Shown here piece after piece: positions 16,801 to 30,000 of a DNA stretch of 64,000 nucleotides. How positions within the stretch are numbered: position 1 is the first letter of the stretch; each line of letters begins with the position of its first letter. The stretch lies in contig NC_083641.1 of NCBI RefSeq assembly GCF_963576545.1, positions 21,954,023 to 22,018,022 of the forward strand, in the 5' to 3' direction. The notes below the pieces were generated by a model that did no database searches, had not been told where the DNA came from, and was given only the letters and a program-made list of their open reading frames with translations. The DNA is from Limanda limanda. Lineage: Eukaryota; Chordata; Actinopteri; Pleuronectiformes; Pleuronectidae. The position numbers and the translations under genes are program-made.

Positions 16801-19584
16801 TTAACCACTAATAAAGTTTCATTTCAAGCCTCAGCTGTGAGGGAATCCGTGCAGTTCTCCCTTTGCTCTACCTTTAATTATCTCCAACTTTGTGCTAATC
16901 CCCGTTTCCTCTAGACAAGATAACCACATGGTGTTTATTAATCGGCTCCACCATCGTCCCAGGGAAGACCACGATACAGACTCCCACTCCGCTCCCACCC
17001 GCCCACGCACTCGCCCACACATTCAACTTCCACTGCAGACAAATGTGACTTTTTCTATTTTTTTCTTCCCCCCACAGAGGAAAACTCTTTGTAAAGAAAA
17101 GTGAGCATTTCCACAGGGGAAGTAAAGCATCCACAAGAACAAGGGTTGGTTGATTTGCCTCATGGCTTTGAGTCATATTATGTTGAGGCCCTGAGAGGTT
17201 TCAATGACTGAACTCCTTCTTTTGCCTGACAGGTTTTCTTGATCTCTATGTTCACTTTATTCACTGTGGAAAATAGTTGTATTAGGTACTGGACAAAGAA
17301 AATAAACTGAATGAGGAATTCCAGGCAACTTTAAGTTTGTGGATCTGTTTTTGACTTTCAGACAGAAAGCAATGTTTTACATTCTTTCATTTCAAACCAA
17401 CAAATTGTTTTCTTGTGACAATGACCATGAGTTCCCCTTACACAGGGTGAGGCGTCATTTATTTTACATTATTCTTACTGTCACCAAATCCCATGAATAA
17501 ATCAAACCGGCAATGTATTAGTCCAAAAAGTATGTTCTGACTTCCCCTTGGGATTCAGCCCCAGGCTCTTTCATTACTGAAAATGTAAAGCTTTTAAAAC
17601 AGGGGTATGAAATACTGCAGACATTACTCAAACAGGAGAGAATAATGAATCTGCTGAGGACTTTATTCAGGTGCACATCAATACACATTAGGTGCAGAGT
17701 GAGTGTTTACAGCAACAGGACTGAGTGTGAGGGATCGAGTTCGAAGAAACGAATGAAAGAAAATGTGATCCAGCGTGACACTGAACACGAATGGAGGTCT
17801 ATCATACAGAGGGAAAGGTGAAACGATCAATCAGTTGTAGTATAAATGTATTTTCATTTGTTTTAATGACAGTGGGAAAATTATAGGATATTTCCCCCCT
17901 TAAATAATGTGTTTTAAATTGCCTCCACCTGACCAAACCGTAGCTAAAGCTGTGTTGGAGTACAAAATAAGAAAACTCATTCTGTAGGACTGGGATAATG
18001 ACTTATTTGATCATTTAAGTATTTAGGATGATTTATTATTTTAATATTTACATTCCGGTTGTTCACCCCTGCACGTTAAGACATTTCCTCGTTTATATTA
18101 ATGATTTATTTCCATTGTCTGCTCTTTGCAAAGCACATTTTATCCCTTTTAAAACTGGCTGCGCACACACACATCAAGTTTGTTATTTTGTCAACAGTGG
18201 GAGCTCAGCGGAAAGAATCACTTTGGCAAACTTGGCGTGTTTGAGTTTGGGCTTTCGCCATTATAGCTTCCCATGGTTCAGTGGGACCCGGTTTAACCTC
18301 TGAAACGGCCCAACCGACGCCGCTGCCTGAGGCTAGAGCAGAACGGGTGGGCGAGAGGGAGGGCGACATGGTGAGGTGGTAGCGTTTGTGCTGGTGAGCG
18401 CACAGAGGTGTGAAGATAATAGCCCCAATGGGGAGATATGCAAGTCGGGGGTGCTTTATGAGGCCTGGGCAGTCTGGTGTGAAGGAGTCCTGCTTTCGCA
18501 AACAGAGAGTGAAACTTATTCACTTGTTTTACTTCTGGATCTCTTTCGCTTTCTCTCTTACCACTTTTGTCATATTATTAAAAATTATTATTATCTATTT
18601 TATATTTTCTTCAAAAGCATTGCCATAGAGTAATTAACTTAGAATTCTTCCCCAAGGTTCAAAAGTTTTCTGACTGTAACAAAGAAGAAAGCAACTCACT
18701 CCTCTATATACTTCATGAAATACAGTATTCAGCGACATAATAATAATTACAGCACTTCTCTCTCCTCACTCTCTCTTCTGTGTCTATGTGTTTTTCTCAA
18801 GGTGGTCGTTCATTAATATCATTTTATGTTCAAATGAAAACTTACATTATCGCATCTTTAGCATATTTACCGCAAATGTGAAGGTTTTATATATGAAGGT
18901 ATACATCTATTTTCAGAAAAAATAAGTATCATTTGTACGTATTAAACATACTACATTGCTCAGACAGAAACCATTAACAAGAGAAATGACTGTGTGTTCG
19001 TGATTTGATGAAATGAAAATTAATGATCAGGAAAATGGAGAAGAAAAAGGTTTTCGTGTGTTGTGCTGCTTTCCCCCTCAGGCTGTGATATGTTCTAACA
19101 TAGTTTAACAGTTTCTATGGCAATACGCATATTTTTGTAAAAGTGAACATTGAATTTTGTTTTGGTATGAGGGATATTTAAGTGTTTATATTTGTAAAGA
19201 ACATGGCTGTAGTGTCTCTGTACAGGCTGAGTAGTGGAGCAGGAATGGTTGCTCTCTTTCCTATCTGGCTGTTGGCAGAACCGAGTCTGTTTTCTCCGGG
19301 ATGTCGAGTGGCCACCAGCCTCGGCAGCCAGACCGTTTGTCTCTCTCAGTTTCCTCACACATAATGTGCCAGTTGGTATTTTCTATTCAGTTCTAAATAA
19401 CATAGAGTTGTTTTGTTGTGCATGTCCAGTGGCTGATGTACACGTCTTCATCTTTGGCAGTCCAGATTGTGCTAGAGGAGCTGAGGCCCATGTCCAGCTG
19501 GCCGATGGGATTTCTCTCCTCTCGGCGAGCTTGGGTGTTTAACCCTGTGGATTTGGATTCAAATTCGCCAGTTGCCTGCATTGT
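13834..19584. other. Non-coding DNA, no gene seen
   Basis: The longest frame (201 codons at 14100-14705) has no recognisable domain, is strongly mixed in composition and has no splice context I can support. The remainder is AT-rich with no clear repeats. Confidence 0.4.
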
Positions 19585-19805
19585 ATGGTGCTTGGTGGTA
19601 AAGTGGTTTACACTGTCGACCTACGACTGTTAGAGTCCCCGTTGTGGATTTTCCTAGATTGCAGATTTCTGGCTGTGAGTGTGCATGTGAGTGTGCATGT
19701 GAATGGCTGTTTGTCTCTATATGTTGGCCCAGCGATATGCTAGGTGTGCAAGGTGTACCCCACCTTTTGCCCAATGTTGGCTTGGATTGAATAAGCTCCG
19801 CCCAA
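19585..19805 (+). repeat. SINE-like dispersed repeat, family 2, copy 1
   Basis: A tRNA-like head (GGTGGTAAAGTGGTTTACAC) is followed by a GTGAGTGTGCATGTGA repeat, GTCTCTATATGTTGGCCC, and a tail with AGGTGTACCCCACC and CCCAATGTTGGCTTGGATTG. The order of these words matches the copies at about 21757-21975 (+) and 46605-46803 (-). It resembles a very common teleost interspersed repeat. Confidence 0.6.
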
Positions 19806-20001
19806 CAATGTCATTAAATTATATGATATAATATGATATATGGATGGATGGATAGATACTGCATTATATTGTCTCCCCTTTACTCTCCTCTCTCTCTATA
19901 CCGACGACCTCCCTGTCCCATGCCTTCATTTCTCGGCCTCTTCCTCCATCTTTCAAATACCCCACTCGCAATTTCATGTGTAAACAAACCCCTCACTGGC
20001 C

Positions 20002-20032
<31 letters not shown>

Positions 20033-21756
20033 CATCTCTCTCTCTCTCTCTCCTTGACTTTACTTCTTGTTATCAGTCTTCAAGGAGAGATGGGGCTAAA
20101 GTGGCTGGAGGGAATCATGTTTCATCATCCAGCCGTATGAACTGAGATGGAGCCTGACGTCTGCTTTAGCCGTGGCTCGTCTGACTAGCATGTCTGTTGT
20201 GAAATGTTCCGTGAAATATTAAATAGGAAGGTTTTCCTTTCTGGTCCAACGTCGCAAGAAGTTCAAGGGACCAAGTCATTACATGCAACGTGAATTAGTC
20301 ACAGGCCATCATCGGGAGCGGGGGGGGGGAATAAACCACTTATCTGTGGAACGTCTGCAGCAAGGCACTTAGCTTTATAAGGAGAGAAGGGAGGGGGGAT
20401 TGGTAGTTGCATGCACACTGGCAGCTCAGAGGGGGGGGGAAGCACACACGCACTCTCTGAGTCGTGTGTGTGGTAGGCCTCCGGAGGGTTCAGGTTTACA
20501 GTGGAGAGGGAGGAAAACAAAATAGAAAGTGAAAACGGCAAAAAGCAGGAGCGCTCACGACAGGACACATCGTCACGACGTCTCGAGAAAAGATCCGGTG
20601 ATTTGCCGTGACCCTTATTTCTACCGCATGGATAAAACACAAGCATGTGGGTAAAGTAACCCAGGGAAGAAATTCAATATCGCGTTGTGTGTTTTTCAGG
20701 TTTTTGTTGATGGAACTCTTTGAAGTGATTCTTTGGTTCGGCGTTGGGCTTTTTTCCGGTGACTCACAAAATCCCATAAGCTGCTATAGTATCTCTAACG
20801 GCCAGACCGGGGTTTCTTTAATCACAACTAGACAGTGACTATGTTTTATCCAGCGAAGCCTCCTGCTCTGTAGCTCGGGGAAACAACCGCGGAATCAATT
20901 AAACAGCAAAGAGGAGGGAGGAGAGGAGTAAATAATGGCAGAGACAGGTCATAAAGAGGAACAGCAATTTGCATGAGTCAGAGGGACATTAAGTATATCA
21001 ATTTATAGAAACGAGGCAGGTAACAGTCAGGAAAACACTGCTGGTTAGACTTTAAGACCATTCCACGGTGAGGGCTGGTGAATTCCTCAGGATTTCAAAC
21101 TCAATAAACAGGTATGAGAGCGTTTGCTGCATGGAGCCACAACAGGGACTCAAGGGCAACTCTAATACACTGCAGAGAATTGAGCGAATGGAACGATAAT
21201 AAGTTATCATCCTCAGCTGGAGCCGGACTATATGAAACCAGAGAGAGGCCGAATGAAGACAGAACAGTGGGGCTAGAGAAGTGGAGGAACCAAAATGGAA
21301 GCCAATTGGGAGCGAAACAATTCTGAATGTGATTTCATGACAATTTGACATGACGAGGAGCAGTTACCCCCCCTCTTGCATTGTGAGAAAGTTGCAGTGA
21401 ATGCTGAGCGTGTGTTTGCTGGGGGGAGAGAGAGCCGGGGGCCTTGAAGGTGATAAGCCCTGTAGAGGCCCACTACATTAATAAATTAACATTACACCAG
21501 GATCAATGGGGAGCCTCTCAGGGTCTGAGAAACTAGACTTAATGAAATGGGATTACTCTCTTAAGATCAAGGTCTTCCACTTCTATTCTGCCCCTCAGCT
21601 GCTTTTCGCCTGTTGTGTTTTCTCTCTTCGCCCACTTCTGAAGAAAACACACAAATTCTAATTATGACCACAGTCTGACAAGGCCCCTCCAGTCAGCAGG
21701 TTTCAATACAAAGTTTCTCTGGAAATGTGAAAGTGCTGCACAGCAAAGACGGCTCA
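19806..21756. other. Non-coding DNA with a pyrimidine-rich tract
   Basis: An interrupted (CT)n tract lies at 20001-20053, preceded by GGATGGATGGATAGAT near 19843. G runs occur at about 20321-20329 and 20431-20439. No exon is recognised. Confidence 0.45.
20001..20053 (+). repeat. Interrupted (CT)n microsatellite
   Basis: CT repeats with CTAT and CCAT interruptions over about 53 bp. Confidence 0.85.
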
Positions 21757-21975
21757 TGGTTAGAATGCTGGTGTCTGTGGGGGTTTTTCTCAAGGTTCTG
21801 GCTTCTCTCCACTGTCCAAAGACATGCAGATTGGAGTTAGGTTAACTCGATATTGACCATAGCTGTTTATATGATGGGCTAGGGACCTGTCCAAGGTGTA
21901 CCCAGCCTTTCACCCAATGTTAACTGGGACTGGCAGCCTTAACAAGACCCTCAGAGGATCAGCCAATGGGATGGA
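21757..21975 (+). repeat. SINE-like dispersed repeat, family 2, copy 2
   Basis: Contains GTCCAAAGACATGCAGATT, GGAGTTAGGTTAACT, CTGTCCAAGGTGTACCC, TTTCACCCAATGTTAACTGG and a GGATGGATGG end, in the order expected for the family. The middle portion is diverged. Confidence 0.65.
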
Positions 21976-22734
21976 TGGACGGAATTTGAGACCATGCACT
22001 TAAAAGCTGTCCTTTAGAAAAATAGCAAACGTTTCACTCTCATATCTTTAAAATTCCGCTGAGAAACGTTGATCCACAGCATCGGCATCAATGTGTTTAG
22101 CTATTAGTTTATTTATCAGGAGCCAAGTGCAAAAAAAACATTAGGCCGGAGTTAGCTACTGTATATAGCTCATTTGCATCAGCTGTCCCTGGGCAGGATG
22201 ATATACAATCTTTTCAGGGGTCAATGTCAGCGTCAATGCCAACGTTAACTGCTTCACAACAACAACAACACTGGGGAATTCCAATTGGAACAACCAGGAA
22301 AATAAACATATATGCCTAATAGAAACTTCACAGACCTCTGATCTGTGTTCAGCACTTTCGTCTAATCACTCATAGTTTCTCTTTCAATACACTATTGCAT
22401 TGTCATTGGTCCTAAGACTTAGAGCAGCATACTCAGCAGTATATTGGTGATTGGATTGCCTGTTTGGAAAATAGTGAGCACGTTCAGTGTACTGAGCATA
22501 TGGATCAACAGCAAAACTCACAGCATTAAATCTTCAGCTAACGGCCATAAGTAAACTGAAAACTATTTCAAGAGCATACCTTAAAATATTCTATCACCTG
22601 TTTCATATAATATACATTACTGAACCAAAGCGTATTGCTTAGTTCATCATTTATAAGTCTGCACATATATATTTCTTTTTACACTCTGTATGTATGCATC
22701 ACTGTCTAATCTATTCAAACCTTCATGCACACGT

Positions 22735-22847
22735 CTGTCTTTTAGCTCATTCCTCTGTCTTTTAGCTCACTCCTCTGTCTTTTAGCTCACTCCTCTGTCT
22801 TTTAGCTCACTCCTCTGTCTTTTAGCTCACTCCTCTGTCTTTTAGCT
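22735..22847 (+). repeat. 20-bp minisatellite, five full copies plus a partial
   Basis: The unit CTGTCTTTTAGCTCACTCCT starts at 22735, 22755, 22775, 22795 and 22815, with a 13-bp partial copy at 22835. Copies 2-5 are identical; copy 1 differs at one base (CATTCCT). Near-identity implies recent expansion. Confidence 0.95.
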
Positions 22848-22998
22848 TGCACTTCCATTACATCCTTTAGTCCTTTTGGTCTCTTGGTCATTCGGCCTTC
22901 TCTTGAACTAATGAACCACGGTGCATCATGCTTTTCCACTTGATTTCACATCTCTCTTTGCCTCTTTGAAGCCATTAGTTAAGACTGTTGAAACTCCC

Positions 22999-23000
<2 letters not shown>

Positions 23001-23082
<82 letters not shown>
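23001..23082 (+). repeat. (TG)n microsatellite
   Basis: About 80 bp of TG repeats with two TTTG interruptions. Confidence 0.95.
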
Positions 23083-23084
<2 letters not shown>

Positions 23085-25691
23085 CATCTTTACATACACG
23101 CAGCACCAAACTCTCACCTGCTATGAATAATTGATCAGTTGAATATAGGGCGCTTCAGGTTTGTAAGCTGAAGCAGCAGGAAGGTACAGTTTGTCCTAAG
23201 AGAGTCATGTAAGAGGAGGTGAAGACCAGTGTGGTGGAAAATGCCGCCTCTCAGGTGAGGTATGTAGGTCTATACTGACCTGATGATGCCAAAGGAGGAG
23301 CTGTGCAACTCCTAAATCATTAATCCGGCTTTTAGTGGTATGTAAAAGCATTGTCTGTGTGTGTATGTGTCCAGGGTTAGTGAATGTTATATCTACACAT
23401 GCAATTTTAAAGAGATGATTCAATTCAATCAAGACAATGTGCGATATTAAAAATATGAGGGCGAGATAGTGGAGCACAGAATTGTTGATAACAGGAAAAA
23501 CGCGCCTCTGAGCTAAGAAAACACTCAGCAACACAATTTACCGCCATTATTTCCTGTTGACAAGCATTGGCAGCACAATAACAACTCGACAGCTAAGACC
23601 AATTGAACATTTGTCCGGTAAATAACATGAAATTATTTGTGTTAGCACACGGACATTGTTAGGTCATGCTGCAAATTGCTTGTGATGATTGTAGCGTTTG
23701 AGCCGACAGGTATCTGAAATGAAGGACAGCCAAATAAACATGCAGAGCAGATTGGGATACATCTGCATGCTACAAGACTGTTTGGATCATTTTAAATAGA
23801 ATAGATAATTAGATTTTTTTGTGTCAGTGGAAAAAAAGGAAATAAATGTTTGTTTATTTCACTTTTGGCTGCAGCCTCTCACTGGCCATCCTGCCTTTCT
23901 GAGCACCACGGTAATTTGTGGATTCCATGGGGAAATTTCCCTCTTTGGTTTTGCCCGTTCAACAGAAACATCTCAGCACGGCCTCAGTTAAAGAGCAGCC
24001 GCCCTGGAGCTGGTAATGATTTAATACCTTGCCTGGTTTCTTCATAGGACAGATGCTCACTGACACAAGGCTTGTAACTGGGTCACCTGGTGCCGGTGCT
24101 ACAGATGTGTTCTTTTAACTGGGCAATGAACAGATCTCTAACCTTTTCCTCTCGTTGCTTAAAGATTGAGCTAGGATCGCTGTCATTGATAGTTTTTCAA
24201 CAATATAAGCAACATGTTTTGATTCTCTCCTTTTCCCTGCTTCTGTCGGCTCGCTGTCACACGGCATCACCACAACGCAGCTGTTACTGTGACAGAGGCA
24301 CAGGATGAGTGGCAGCGCTGGACTCTGTAGTTGACATTCATGCACATGATAGAACGAGACGCAGCAACCGGACGAGCCGGGCAGACCGACAAGTGACCAG
24401 CCTGCTGCTGATAGCTATCAACTCCTGTACTCACAACACACACTCTGCACAACAGAATTTACTGTAGCTAAGAAATCAAGTGTTAATGTGCTTGGATGGA
24501 ATTGGTCCCACTAGTCTGTAAAAAGGCAAATCAATTAATGGTTAATTATCTACATGTTTAATTTAATAAAAGAATAAATTCAGAGTTTTACCAGATTTAG
24601 TTCAGCCCACTAAATCGAGTAGTGACATTAAAAGGCAGTCGCTTAATAGTTACATGTCGCTTACATTATAACCCAGTGTTTTTTTCTCATCTGTTTACTA
24701 AGAAATGCTCTTAAACAAAGGCCAAATGTAATCATCTTGTTTTTCTCTTAAGATTTCAACCACTTTCACTAAAGACAGTGAAGTTTCATCACTGATAATA
24801 TTCAGGTAGAAATCACTCTTTTAAATTCAAGTAGATTTCTATAGTTTGTGAGGCTCTTTTTCTGCCATTTGAGGACTGCTCTTATCAACCTTTTTTTTTA
24901 TCTATAAAGAAATTAATTAGAAGTTCTTGCTGTAGTTTTCTCATTTAATTAAATTAATGTCATTATCATCTTGTTTTCAACTTGTCATAGAAGCATAAGT
25001 GGTACGAATAAGACCTTTTGAACTTAATCAACACATTTACCAGTTTGAGAAGCAACGATTGCTACTTAAATCTCCGTTAAATGAGCATCCGACAGTAGTT
25101 TTCTGATTGACTCATCATCATCACACGTAATGACTCTGGCAATACTGCTTTGCTTGCATTGGTGGCAGTCAAAGCTGATTTCCCTAAAGAAAAAACGGCC
25201 AAAACAGAGTCTAGAATAACTGGTTGATGATCAACACACAAGGCTTTTCAACACGTATGGAGAAGCTGAGATAATAACACATATTTACTGTCCGTGTTAT
25301 TGGCAGCGAACGAGACTGTAAAGATTTCTCTCCATTTGCAGAGCTGAAGATCCGACATTATATCAAACACCTCCAAGAGCCGCAGACCATCAACCAGTAG
25401 AGATAATTATTAGTCACTCCGCAGATAGGCAGTCCATTATAGATGCTCTCACTTAAATGGAACTATATGAACTACATATAGACACACTTTGGATGATTTA
25501 TAAAGGTTTGGCAGAACCATTAGTTTAGTTGAGCCGGTGCTGTGCAATACCGCCGAGGGAAACGCAATATATTTGAATCATTTGGCTTTGTGCTGTCATG
25601 ATAATTTAGTTGGTGGCTGACAGTGTTGGCCCGACAGCGGTGATTTGGTGAGTGTTCCTGTGTACGTCTGTGCTTCGATGGAGTGCGTGTG

Positions 25692-25692
<1 letters not shown>

Positions 25693-25727
<35 letters not shown>
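25693..25727 (+). repeat. (TG)n microsatellite
   Basis: About 17 uninterrupted TG units. Confidence 0.95.
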
Positions 25728-25729
<2 letters not shown>

Positions 25730-26974
25730 TGCATGGCATCCGTCAACGTTTAACAGAATACGGTGGAAGCGTGACGAGTGGAAGACCTGCAGGCACAGAT
25801 GTGTCTCTCCAAATGTAAGAAGAGTGGAATCCGCCTCTACTTTGTATCCATTAAACTCTGATAATTAAAACCTGGGTTTTAAACATCTGTGGATAGCTGA
25901 GCTCACTGCTACCTGCCTCTCTGCCTGGCTCCTTCGGCATCGTGCTTTATTCACCTGCGCACCCTCCACAAATCCTCATCTTTATTCTGTACATGCTTCA
26001 CATGGTGCAGCTTGTTTGGATGAGTTATTTTTAGGCCCTCTTGATTCCTCAACCTGAGAAACACTGCTGTCACTCACACCATCTCTGGCTTTTTCATGTT
26101 TAACTTCCCTCTGGTCCGTTGCTTGCTTTCCTAATGTGTTTATCTGTTGCAAAAGCATCATAACTAACTCTCTGCAGTTGGAAGTGTCTGTTCTATTGAG
26201 GTGAGAGACCTCTGTCATAGTTTCCCACATAAACTTCATCTTCTTCTCTCTCTCTAACTCTAAGTTTCTCTCCCTTTGTCCTTTTGTGAAACTAAAGATA
26301 TTCATCGACAGAGCCACATCATTGACCGGCTGCTGCTGTTCACAATATTAAAACCGCCATAAAGTAGCACTTAGCAGACATAAATATCAATACTGTGGAG
26401 AGCACGCTGCTCCAATTAACCCTGACATAACTTGGCACTGTGCTGCCCCCAGTTTACATCTGCTTTAAACTCCAGCCGCTCCCCCGTCTCGGCAGGAATA
26501 GAATCACAAACTGTGTTCCTCAAATTTAGGCCAAAATGAGAAAAGAATGTTCAGACAATTAGTGCACAGGAAGTGATGACGACATTGAAGATAGTTGATG
26601 ATTTGCAGTTGCACAGCACAGCACTGTGCCGACAGACATGGCACCAAAGAAAGGAAAATGGAGCAGAACAACGGCATATAAATCATAAGCATGAGTCCCA
26701 CTGAGCCGCGATATCTGAGTATTGAAAAGTTTATGAAGAATCGTGATAAGGTGAATAAGGTAAAAGTAAGACTTCTATATCTCTTATTTGTATCTATCAC
26801 AAGAGAAGATGGAGAAAAATATAATGTTTTTGGATTTTCCAAGAACAAAAACTACTCGTTGATATTTAGAAAATTCACTGTATAGAATAATTACCCTATC
26901 AGCTCTGTGTGACCTCATTTATGTGTAGTGTGTCGCCATGAGATAAGAGATGAGACCAGCTCCAGTACAGACAG

Positions 26975-26982
26975 AAACACAA

Positions 26983-27013
<31 letters not shown>

Positions 27014-27014
27014 C
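26975..27014 (+). repeat. (CA)n microsatellite
   Basis: About 12 pure CA units flanked by imperfect ACA and CACTCA words. Confidence 0.9.
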
Positions 27015-30000
27015 ATGCACCAGAAGGGATATCACAGCAAAGTGATACATTTCAATTCTGCTGCGTTTCTTCGAGACCTCATCATTGTCACTGTTCTCCC
27101 TTATTTTACTTTCATCCACTAGAAGAATTGTCAGGGAACCTTTTGAGGCTGTATTGCCTGCAGCCGGGCCGGGGAAAGGCAAATGAGAATAAATCTATTA
27201 CCTTCTGCAGTTGGCTGTAAAAAAACTAAACAAATATTTCCAGACAGACGTGGTGCTGGTCACAGCTGTTGGCTCGGTCGCTCATGTGTGAGTTTGCTGT
27301 TCAATCAGAAAATAATAGAAGTGTGTTTTTTTACAAGTCAGAGATTTCCTTTACAAATTGTAAGAAACAGCTTTAAATCTTTAAAATAAATTAATTAAAT
27401 AAAATTGCAGTCATTGACCCACACTGGAAATGTCAGGAGCTGATGATTTGATTGGAGCATTGTTCAGTTCGCCGTGAGACCAAAGCTTATATTAACGAAG
27501 ATAAATAAGCAAGTTTATGTAAAAACTTGTAATTTATTGATGTTACTCCTTATTAATATTGCCTATTAAAGTCTATAAAAAGATGCTTGGGATTGAACAT
27601 ATATTAGAGATCTTAAAACGACATATTTGGGATGTAAACAACTACAAATACATATTTCAGATGTAAACAGATGAGGCACGAGAAATAGAAAAAATATAAT
27701 AACAGCATCCACATGTTTTTTTGCAGTAATATTTTAGTTAATGTTAATATTTTTTTTTAATAAATAGTCTGATAGCGAAGTCTGGCACGTGACTTGACAG
27801 TACATGTTGAACTAACCAACATGCAATGCTTCAAGTTATACAAAATGGCCACTGTTCAGACCTTCAGTTCTAGTTCAACTATTAATTTTATTAGCTAAAC
27901 ATATTAGATTCTGTTTAGACTTACTTTTGTATTCTTAGAAATCCTGGTTCGAATACAAATCAAAAGTTAAACTTGTTAAAAAGCAGTTGGACAAACTATT
28001 TAACACAGAAAAACTTTGAGTATTCACATGTGATTACAGTATAGAGTGAAACCTAAATTGGCTCCACAGCGGAAAAGTTCACCAGAGTTTACCATTATTA
28101 ACCGCTATATGCATGAACATGACCGTAAACACCTCTGAGTGCAGAGCCAAGACGTTATTTGGAAGCAGGTAATAACTGCAGAGAAAACACCAGGGTGCTT
28201 ATCAGGGTCTTAGGAGAGACACAGGAAATTGAGTTTGTCCAGTCTAATGATGGGCAGAGTCACACAACTCTAGACGTACCGTTTCCCACCTATTAGCAGG
28301 GATGTGTTATTCATGAGGGCAAATCTAGTGTGAACTATGTTTCATTGATATTCTACTCATTCCCTTCCCATTGTCTGTCGGGGGACCCGCACCACTCTGT
28401 TTTATTCATCTATTTATCCACTTTCTTTCCACTCCCCCGAAGAAAAAAGAGACTTTTGGTGAGGACGGGGTCGTGGTGTCAAACGTGATTCTCCCTGTAA
28501 GAAGCCATCACTAGCATCTGTCATCGGTAACCAGTAGGCAGGGAAGAGAGGGTGATGGGAAGCTGCAGAGGGAAACACTTGGAGGTGAACCACTTGTGAC
28601 GAAAGTCTTAATACAGCCCAGACTCCTACCAGAAATAGATGCACATTTTGCTTTCCAAAAAAATACATTCCCTCTCTTTCAGGGCCTCTTCTATATCCTG
28701 CCAAATTCCAACAGGCACCATTGGCATACATATACGCTACGTCGTGTCCAAAGCTATTTTTATAATACAATTTGAGCTGAATGGCTCTTTGTGCCCAAGC
28801 ACAATGTAGTTATGACACACATTAATTTCTTACATTTCATTTAAGGACAGCATTCCCACACAATACGTATTTCTTCCTTTTATTGCCCAAAAACCAGTCT
28901 CCCTATTCAAAGCAGTGTAAACAAGCGTCATTCAGCCTTTTATGCTCGTCACACTGACACAGTCTGGCCCCGTTCGTTCCCAAACCTGATCCACGTGTGC
29001 TCCAGAATGTAATGTCTCATTGTAGCTCCAGAAAGCCGCCACAAACAGTAAATACATTTACGCCGCATTGTGTTTGCGTGAATGCAAGTGTTGGCAGTGT
29101 ACATACATGGGGGCTGGGACCAGTGAGCTGGCAGGTGTTGAAGTCTCCAGTGGAAGCGCATGTTGTGTCGGCGTAAGAGAGAGAACACACAAGCTCTCAG
29201 TGTGGCAGAAAAACAAGGAGAAGAGTGTACGCCTCTCCCCAGTCACTCCATCTGCATGCGCAAAAAGACTGAGTGGCAGCATCAAAAGAGCATCCACATC
29301 ATAAGTTCACTTCTTCTAACGCCTCACCAGGGATGAAGTTGAAAGATTTTTGGTTTTGTTCACAGGGAATGAGAAAGAGACATTAAACTTCATCCGCCAT
29401 CCTTTTAGTCTCAATGTTTTTCCCCCACAAATAGAGCGATGTTTGGCAAAGCAGTAAAAACAGCCATTTGAGAGGATTAGATTAAGCAGGGTAAAGAATC
29501 TATTACTTTGTCCTGACAAGCCGAGCAGAGTGAGAGGCGAGGAGGTGCATCCTCATGTGTCCAAGATGATTAGCAGATCACTGATTCAAATTGTCTCACT
29601 ATCTAGGCAGCATCTTCATTCTCATTCCCTTGCTTTTCCCTGTGTCTCCCGCTTATCTGTGTGTCTCTCACCTCCTCGGATAATTTCACTATCTGGTACC
29701 TAATTCCACTGAAGTCATGCATGAGGAAAACAGTTAATGGAAATAGTTTAAGGCCCCGGAAAAAATATAATTTTGAGAGTGACAGGAGATCAGATTGATG
29801 AATAATGGAACATCCTGGATGAGTTCCTGCACAGGCAGGCGATTGAAACAAGTATCATTTCATCTCAGAACAAATGTAAAAAGCTAAAGGAAAGATTAAA
29901 TTTCCATCATTTTGTGCATTATTAATAAAAAGAGGAATCTTCTGTGAGGGTCAGTGGTGTAATAAAATGTGAACCAACACCAAACTAATAGACAGGAGAG

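Noticed and set aside
22735..22847. Regular direct repeats that could suggest a CRISPR-like array
   Set aside because: Units are contiguous with no unique spacers, in a vertebrate genome. It is a minisatellite.
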